From Sipunculus nudus (taxonomy: Eukaryota > Annelida > Sipuncula > Golfingiida > Sipunculidae), in assembly GCA_026874595.1 (NCBI GenBank), contig CM049309.1:21993033-22057032 (forward strand): a stretch of 64,000 nt of DNA. Direction: 5' to 3'. Below, piece after piece: positions 57,492-64,000 of this stretch. Positions within the stretch are counted from its first letter, which is position 1. The number at the start of each line of letters is the position of its first letter. A program made the position numbers and the translations under genes. The notes below the pieces were generated by a model. It was not told the origin of the DNA. It saw nothing but the letters and a program-made list of their open reading frames with translations, and ran no database searches.

Positions 57492-59929
57492 TTTTAGCTC
57501 AGCTGACTTTCAGTCATGCTGGGCTATAGAGATGGGTCTTTGTCCGGCGTCCTTCCGTCTGTCCGTCCGGCCGGCCGTCCGTCCTGCAGTCCGGCCGGCC
57601 GGCCGGCCGTTAGCAGGGCACAAATCGTAACCGTAGGGGCTTGGGCCATGAACCCTATGCAGTCTTAGAGGTTATAAAAAGATCTCCTTGCAAACCTGAA
57701 ATTAGGTCACTGTGACCTATATTCTCGAAGTTATGGGGTGTGTTTGCACCCCCCAGAAATAACTCTTTGAGACAAAATTTTCATCCCAAACCTTCCATCT
57801 TTCACATACAGCTCACCTACCAACAGGGGAAGGACCATAATTTTTTTTAGGTCAAAAGGTCAAAGGTCAAGGTCACAGGAGCCTCTTCTTTGAAAAGCCT
57901 GTGGATGCATTTTAAGCCAACCCTTTCATCCCAATTCTTTGATCTTTCACATATAGCTCACATACTAAGTTGGAGAAGAATCCTATAGATTTTGAGGTCA
58001 TTAGGTCAAAGGTCAGGGTCACAGGATCCACTTCTTTGAAAAGGTAGTGGACACATTTCAAGCTAGACTATTCATTCCAAACCTTCCAGCACTGATATCG
58101 CTTCTCTGCCAACAGGGGAAAAGACCTGTTGATTTTGAGGTCAAAGGTCAAGTTCACAGCACCCACTTCTTGTGTGGAGCCATTTTCAGGCAAACTTTTC
58201 AATCTGTACCTTCCATTTGTCATATATAGCTTATCTACCAGTACGGGAAGAAGCCTATTGATGTTGAGGTCAAAAAGTCAAAGGTCAAGGTCACAATTTT
58301 TAATTGTTCTAAATGCTTGTGAGCATATTTCAAGTGTAACTGTTCAACCCAAACCTTCAGTCTTTCACATATGCCACATCTATGCATCACTCAGTTTGAC
58401 TCAAACTTCATATATATGGGTCTTTTTGCTTGAATAAATAAGTTATTGATTTTGGGGTCAGCTGGTCAGCAGGTTAATGGTTGCAGGTCAAAGTTATTCA
58501 CCCATTGGTTGCCAAGTAATTACACCAGATTTAAGTGGTCAGTAGTTACAAATCATTTAGAAAGAATCCAGTTGATATATGGGCAAAAGGCCAAGGTCAT
58601 AGGTCAGGGATGTTCACAATTACTTATTTTATAGACCATCTCTATTTTTCTTGTATATATAACCATCCCACTCCAGCTGGTACATCTCCCACTGGTGACA
58701 TATGACTCCTTTTTGTATCAGCCTATTAAGTGATAAGGCTCAGTGATAAGTACCTCGTTACTTCATAACAAAAACACTGTTGTCAGAATGCTTCAGCAAG
58801 GCATTAAGACTATGAGAGTATAGTATTAAGGTTTAGCTACTGATTTATAAGATGATGGGAACATTTTGCAGTTTATTTTATGGAATCCTAGCAATAAACT
58901 TAGTTTCCTAGATATCTGAATATTTTAATATATATCACCACATATAAAAGCAAGTGTTTGTTCTCATAATATGTGGATGTGTACCTTGATTTAGGATGGC
59001 TTTTTGTTTTATTTCAAGACTCTTAGTCATGCTTTCTGCATTTCTTTTCTTTCAGGTTTGGCAGTTTACCTACCCTGCTGACCCCATTGAAAAGCAGAGT
59101 GATAATAAAAAATATTGGACTTACACTTTTTACAATTGCATATCTATAAATCTGATATGAGGGCCTGGACATGCCTTTTGAATTATTTTGGGCATTTATT
59201 ACTGGATAATTTGCCCCAAGTTTGGTCTCTTATTGGAGAATGTGGGCTATCAAATGTCATACTTGTCAGAAATCCATTATGTCTGCCAGTTAGCCACCTT
59301 AGAAATTCTTACTTCAGGGCAGTTTCAGTAATTTTTCTTTAATGTTTGGTCCGATTTAGAGAATGTTTGTTGTCTGATTTCAGACTTGTCAGAAGTCCAA
59401 TATGGCCACCAGGCAACCATCTTTTAATTCCTTTTGATCATATTATCTCAAAAACAGTTAAAGTGAATGCAGTTGGATGTATATTTATGTAATCTTGTAA
59501 AGGATTGGGTCAAATATTTCTGAGTAAATATTACCATCATTTATAAAAGTGCAGTACAGTTGGCCTGTATTGAATAAAAATTCATACAGAAGCACCTGTT
59601 TCTCAATAATTCTTGCATGTATTTCCTTGATTTTTGCTATATAGTTTGATCTTATATTTGCCCTTTGTGGTGTTCCTTTTGAGACTGACAGGTTTCAAGC
59701 AAGCTGTTGGAATAGTTCCTGATAGCTTAACAATCATGCATTTTCCTCAGACCATCAATTCACTGTGTTTTAACCAGACATAGGTGATATATATTTTTGT
59801 TGTCATAGAAAATTTTCAACAAATTGGCAAATTGGTTCTTCAAAATTTGACTGGAAGTTGTGAATCTCAGTCCATGATGTCACAGGTCATGCTTGGCAGC
59901 TGAGCGTCATGACCCATGGGTCACTTGTT
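57492..59929 (+). mobile_element. F2 element (copy F), divergent, with AGGTCA monomers
   Basis: The 5' TTTTAGCTCAGCTGACTTTC forms the F2 hairpin with decayed arms. A CCGT/CCGG-rich run (57543-57610) follows. The 3' end has CAGCTGAGCG, the intact palindrome TGACCCATGGGTCA (59909-59922) and CTTGTT at 59924-59929. The interior differs from the 2.6 kb copies. It carries four AGGTCA clusters (57848-58300) of the F1 core type, then a block with internally repeated GAGAATGT and GTCAGAA(A/G)TCC text (about 59220-59430). Ends and cores are thus mixed between families. Confidence 0.7.
57845..58295 (+). repeat. AGGTCA clusters inside F2 copy F
   Basis: Clusters lie at about 57849, 57992, 58138 and 58266, a spacing of about 130-145 bp. 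They are flanked by CTTTCACATATAGCTCA-type text homologous to the F1 monomers. They are more diverged than the F1 arrays. Confidence 0.8.
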
Positions 59930-59970
59930 TTTTTCAAAAACTGACAATCTTTTTTCCTGGTGAGACCCTG

Positions 59971-59997
59971 ATATATATATATATATATATATATATA
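59971..59997. repeat. (TA)n microsatellite
   Basis: About 13 AT dinucleotides, followed by a second short run at 60001-60010. Confidence 0.9.
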
Positions 59998-60669
59998 AAC
60001 ATATATATATCTTGGTGTAAAATAGGCAACATAGAGATTATGCATGGGCAGACACTGGCAATATTTGGTTGAATCGTTCAATTCTATAGGGGATTTGCAA
60101 CAATCAGGTGATTGTTCATTTCTCTGACCTCCTAGGCCTCAGTTTGGTTTGTGTCATCACAAGAGTGGTCATGTGATTCACAGTCATGTGACCTTTAATA
60201 TTTGCAATGGCGGACAATGATGATGTTATTTCCTGCTTAGAGCTAAAATTTATTTGACTTAACCTCCCTTACCCCTAACCTCTCCTGCCACCCCTTTTTC
60301 TGTTACTTTCTTTTTCTCAGTGGCCTTTGCGGAAACTTTGTACCCCACCTTCAATGCTCACTTCTGTTTACTGATGCAATATTGCATTATAGTCACTTTG
60401 CTGTAGGTTGTAGGTCTTCTGGCATGTTCTCAAGGTGTTAATGCTCATCTCTAGCAATCCAGTCTAGCATTATACATTAGTAAAGTTAATAAGGGATAGG
60501 TAACCTATTTGTGTTGCTGTTAGCTCATTTGAAACATACTTGTAATATGATAAGCTTATTTGCAGGTGGCCAACCTGCAGTTTGTAATATCTGCCATGAT
60601 ATATTATTTTACCTTTCGTCATAATAAATGAAATTTTATCATATATATTGAGTTAGTGGTGTTTGCTGC

Positions 60670-60671
<2 letters not shown>

Positions 60672-60739
<68 letters not shown>
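60672..60739. repeat. (TA)n microsatellite, 34 units
   Basis: A perfect alternating TA run of about 68 bp, the longest in the window. A frame of repeated Tyr-Ile read across it is an artefact of the repeat. Confidence 0.95.
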
Positions 60740-60743
<4 letters not shown>

Positions 60744-63343
60744 CTAGTGCTCTATTAATGAAGTTTATAATGCAAATGTTTACCAAAGAATAAAACTGAA
60801 ACTCCATCTACCATGTGGGTCAGCAAAATGTATGGTTAAGTATTTAAATAGTGCTCATAAAAAACAAAGAGATGTAACATATATGTTTAGACAGAAATAA
60901 TACTTAGGAGGAGAACAGTAATTTGAGGTCATTGGCCTACTTGCAGCAGTTTTTTTTTAAAAAGTTAAATAATCAAGAGGGTTTAGCAGTGAGAACAAAC
61001 AGTCCCACTATCAGTAGGGTTGACGATGAAGGCTACAGTTTTGCTGTATTGTGGATGATAGTTTGAGAAATGCCACCTCCCGCTGTGTGGCCTGGTACGG
61101 CCACTTCACCAGAGACAGAGCAAAGTGAGAGACTTTGTAAGAGCTTTCCTTACTGATAGTGATAAGGATACAGCATATCTGTTAGCTTCTGAAGGGCTTG
61201 TCTCTCTCTGCCAGCTGTGTAGAAACTGCTAATAGTGGCCTCAGATCTATGGGGTAAACACAGATTACCCCAGGCAGCCTTGGTGGTCCCTGGGGCAACC
61301 TTTGACCTTAGTGGAAATTAGCTCAGTGTAAACCCCACTTTAAGGTGGGGTAGACAGTAATCATGATGATAACACTAGGTTATCTATCAAGGTCATATCA
61401 GTTATGGCTATTCAGGTCCAACTAAGCATGTGATATATCAGCGTTCCAGTCCTTGTTGTTGATTTTTGTTCAGGCTCCTCCTGATGTACTGTTAATATAA
61501 ATGTTACTGTATTGATCAGATTTGTCCTTTGAAACTCTCACCTGTCCTTTAAAGACCATCAGATTATATTATCTCATTATGTGCAAATGATATTGTTCTT
61601 TTATATACCACTTACTATTTCTTTTTTTTTCATCAAGCTTTTTAACTTGGAATGTCTATTCATGTTAATGCAATTGCATTTTCCTTAAAACAACTGCTTT
61701 AGGATTTGTTCTATATAAATTTCAGCTCTCTAATCATGAAAGGTCTGGAGGAAATCTAAATAGAAAAAGTTCTTTCAACTGTTTATACAATGCCTGAGCT
61801 TATATAAACATTTGCTGACAAAGCCTCATGTTGGATACTCATTTATTTCTTGCCCTGGACAGTGTGATTGTCATATAAATACATTTCATATGAAGAAAAC
61901 ACATGAAACACTTTTAAGCAATATCTTTGAAGTCCAGTAAACATTTCTATTTAGTTTAGTTGTTTATGACAAAACATGACCTTGAAAAGAGTGAAACCCT
62001 GTTTTATGGATGACTGTTGACAGTTACAACTCAAGGGGAGATGACTTTCTGGAACAGGGATTTAATTGTTATCATGGGCGTGATACTTAATAATCCCTTT
62101 CATAAGTAGTTGTTAAACATTTAAATTAATCCAAAATTTTTTTAATTAGGCACAGCTTAAGTTAACCATGTTGTAGCTGTTGTTCTTATGTCACCTGTCT
62201 GACATTGCTTTAAAATAGCATGGGAACTAGGGATTTGATTTAAAAAATTAAGTTATCTGAAATCATAATTCTGCAGCTGTGAGCCACTAAAAATATATGT
62301 CTCGACACTTTTTTTCCTTACCTGTGGTTCCTCTCACAGTTACATATATGGACATCCCATGTCCATGACAGAATATGTATTTCCTTTTACTTGACCTGCC
62401 AAAGTTAAACTTGACAGCCAAAGTAAAACGGGTCTTCAGTGAGTCCCAGTCACATCCAGTGTTCTTGCATGTGATACCCCTGGGTAGTAAATTATCATGA
62501 ATTGGTGACTAATGGGTAAGGATTTTTATTTTATACACTAGAGGGTCATACATCTGAAGACTGTTTATCCGAAAAAATTTTTCATCTGAAATAAAAAAAC
62601 TGAGAACCAAAAATTTGCCCATTTATACGAAATCTGAAGAAAGACATGGTAAAAAAGATTGTCTAATTTAAAAAAAAATGTAGCCAGATTAGTAGTCATA
62701 GGCCAAAATAATTAGTGCACCCGAGCGCTTGCAGTAGATGTGTAGAACACCACCCAGCCAGTTCCTGTTGTCCTCCCAAGTGCTTTAATCAGGATGCTGA
62801 GGCCGGGGTAAATAACCAGTTTAAACAAAATGTTACAACAGATCTTAACTTAGCAGCTGACCGTATGATGTAGGTGTAAAAAACTCTGCTCCGCCAGTTC
62901 GTGAAGTCCTCGGCTCAGCTTTGATCAAGGTGGCTTTAAAGGATAGCAATCATCATTCAGGTAATTTTGTGGCTATGGAGTTTATATGTGCCTATGTTAT
63001 TTACTCACAAATTCTATTTGTCAGATTATTTCTGCTCAAAATTTGTGAATTTTGATTTAATTGGTTAAATCGTAGTAAATCTATCTCCCTTGAGATGGCA
63101 GCACTTTCTAGGTCATGGCAGGTCAATCCAGTTATCATTGCAGGTACAGGTGACACTCTACTGTATGTTGCAAACTGCATATGCAGTTACAATGTTGTAT
63201 TTGTTTCCACAGCAACCAGTCAAGTAAATCTTAATATAATTTTTCCTGAAACATAAAACTGAAGATGAAGTGATAAGAGGATTTAGTTTTACTTTGTTAG
63301 TATACAATACAATTTTGCAATGAAATGTTTGATGTTGTTTCAG

Positions 63344-63447
63344 AGTTTGGAGTAGTATTGGGATGCAGGTTTTATGTGAAGGAAATAACAGGCAATAGTT
63401 TAGCAGCACAAGATGGTGGCATCAAAGAAGGAGATTACGTCCTCAAG
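63344..63447 (+). CDS. ZO-1 homologue, coding exon 6 (first half of PDZ2)
   Basis: This 104-bp exon follows TTGTTTCAG. Its first two bases complete the Glu codon begun by exon 5. It ends CTCAAG|GTAAGA in phase 0. It encodes residues 162-196: [20 protein letters not shown], then [21 protein letters not shown] replaces the usual GLGF-type loop, as expected for ZO PDZ2, where the loop is atypical. F(Y/F)VKEI..(N/D)SLAA.DG.I.EGD.VLK is the ZO PDZ2 signature, the domain used for ZO dimerisation by strand swapping. The rest of the protein (PDZ2 end, PDZ3, SH3, GUK) is outside the window. Confidence 0.95.
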
Positions 63448-63587
63448 GTAAGAAAACCCTTTTGGTTTCAGCACATTTTGATGGTGAGCCCTCAAGGTAA
63501 GAAAACCCTTTTGGTTTCAGCACATTTTGATGGTGAGCCCTCAAGGTAAGAAAACCCTTTTGGTTTCAGCACATTTTGATGGTGAGC
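63441..63587 (+). repeat. Three 49-bp units spanning the exon 6 donor
   Basis: Units start at 63441, 63490 and 63539 and appear identical. Each carries the last seven exonic bases (CCTCAAG), a strong donor (AAG|GTAAGA), an acceptor-like TTTTGGTTTCAG and a further donor-like ATG|GTGAGC. The first copy includes the real exon end. The other two provide duplicate splice signals within intron 6. Confidence 0.92.
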
Positions 63588-64000
63588 CCTCCGCAGAATG
63601 GTTGATTCTGGTGTGTTCACAAGCTACAATGTTTGGTTGCTTGTCTTACAATGAAAACAACAGCATGCGCTCAATGTTATGATTATTCTTGCTGGTGCTT
63701 TTGTAACCCACTTATATTATTTCGGAAGATAAGGTACAGTTTATGCTAATGGTTTATTGTAGTGGATTTCTGTGTCCAAATGGTTCTGCAACATGTCTGA
63801 CTTAAGTTAAAACATCTGATTGGGTATACAGTTATCATATAAGACACTTATGGGCCTAAGTGATGGCAGAATTATTTGTTTACCTCTTCTAAGGAGATTA
63901 CCTTTACATCTTTGTTGGTTTGTTTGGCAGCAGGGTTATGCAGAAACTACCAATTATTTCCCACAAAACTTTGCAGACATGGGGCTTAGGCCAGAAAAGA
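63588..64000 (+). other. Start of intron 6, nothing recognised
   Basis: Unique AT-rich DNA to the end of the window. The exon carrying the second half of PDZ2 is not found here. Confidence 0.6.

Larger units (their letters stand above)
59930..63343 (+). other. End of intron 5, mostly unique DNA
   Basis: Besides the TA runs, I see a near-perfect inverted CCCCAC / GTGGGG at 61333-61350. Two loosely similar GC-richer stretches, at about 62745-62810 and 62880-62940, share CCAGTTC and GTCCTC and could be an old duplicated repeat. The acceptor is TTGTTTCAG at 63335-63343. No exon was recognised. Confidence 0.5.

Noticed and set aside
60619-60807. Frame encoding a Tyr-Ile repeat
   Set aside because: It is translation of the (TA)n microsatellite.
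1-64000. CRISPR arrays, bacterial operons, prophage or viral genes
   Set aside because: The tandem repeats lack spacer-repeat regularity of CRISPR type. The window is spliced animal DNA, and I see no long prokaryotic-style gene and no recognisable viral protein.

Overview
This is animal genomic DNA: AT-rich, long introns, GT-AG splice sites and dense, nested interspersed repeats. The only gene I can support lies on the + strand. It is the 5' part of a ZO-1 / tight junction protein (TJP, MAGUK family) orthologue. Six coding exons (2435-2554, 30603-30650, 46865-46989, 47472-47574, 51166-51253, 63344-63447) join in phase to 588 nt (196 codons). They encode a His-rich N-terminus, a complete PDZ1 domain and the first half of PDZ2. 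The rest of the gene lies beyond position 64000. The repeats, with (CCGT)n microsatellites and core monomers of about 145 bp, resemble those of bivalve molluscs. My best guess is a mollusc or another lophotrochozoan; this is inference.

Layout. 1-2434: upstream flank with a truncated transposon tail. 2435-2554: first recognisable coding exon. 2555-30602: a 28 kb intron 1 holding a 34-bp minisatellite (about 9268-10090), a tRNA-derived SINE (about 11412), a CpG-rich island with a possible alternative first exon (about 12840-13340), a triple-nested transposon block (13817-19258) and a second nested block (23217-28277). 30603-30650: exon 2, start of PDZ1. 30651-46864: intron 2, packed with three near-identical elements of about 2.6 kb, one 2.05 kb element and a pyrimidine-rich minisatellite. 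46865-51253: exons 3-5. 51254-63343: intron 5, with a small MITE, another 3.1 kb element, a cluster of perfect palindromes framed by (TA)n, and a divergent 2.4 kb element. 63344-63447: exon 6, first half of PDZ2, followed by a triplicated splice-site cassette.

Most of the repeat mass belongs to three element families with one shared end design, which I call F1, F2 and F3. F1 and F3 begin TTGTATC and end CTAGTT; F2 begins TTTTTAGCTCAGCTGA and ends CTTGTT. In each, the 5' terminal sequence is repeated inverted near, but not at, the 3' end. In F1 and F2 a hairpin then follows, just before the end. No target-site duplication is evident at the empty-site junctions. This matches the asymmetric-terminal-inverted-repeat design of Helitron2/Helentron elements and their non-autonomous derivatives (HINEs). 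Nested insertions define the ends directly: F3 sits inside F2, which sits inside F1. No Rep/helicase coding sequence is visible, so all copies look non-autonomous. The F1 core is an array of AGGTCA clusters that looks like nuclear-receptor half-sites spread through the introns of this gene.
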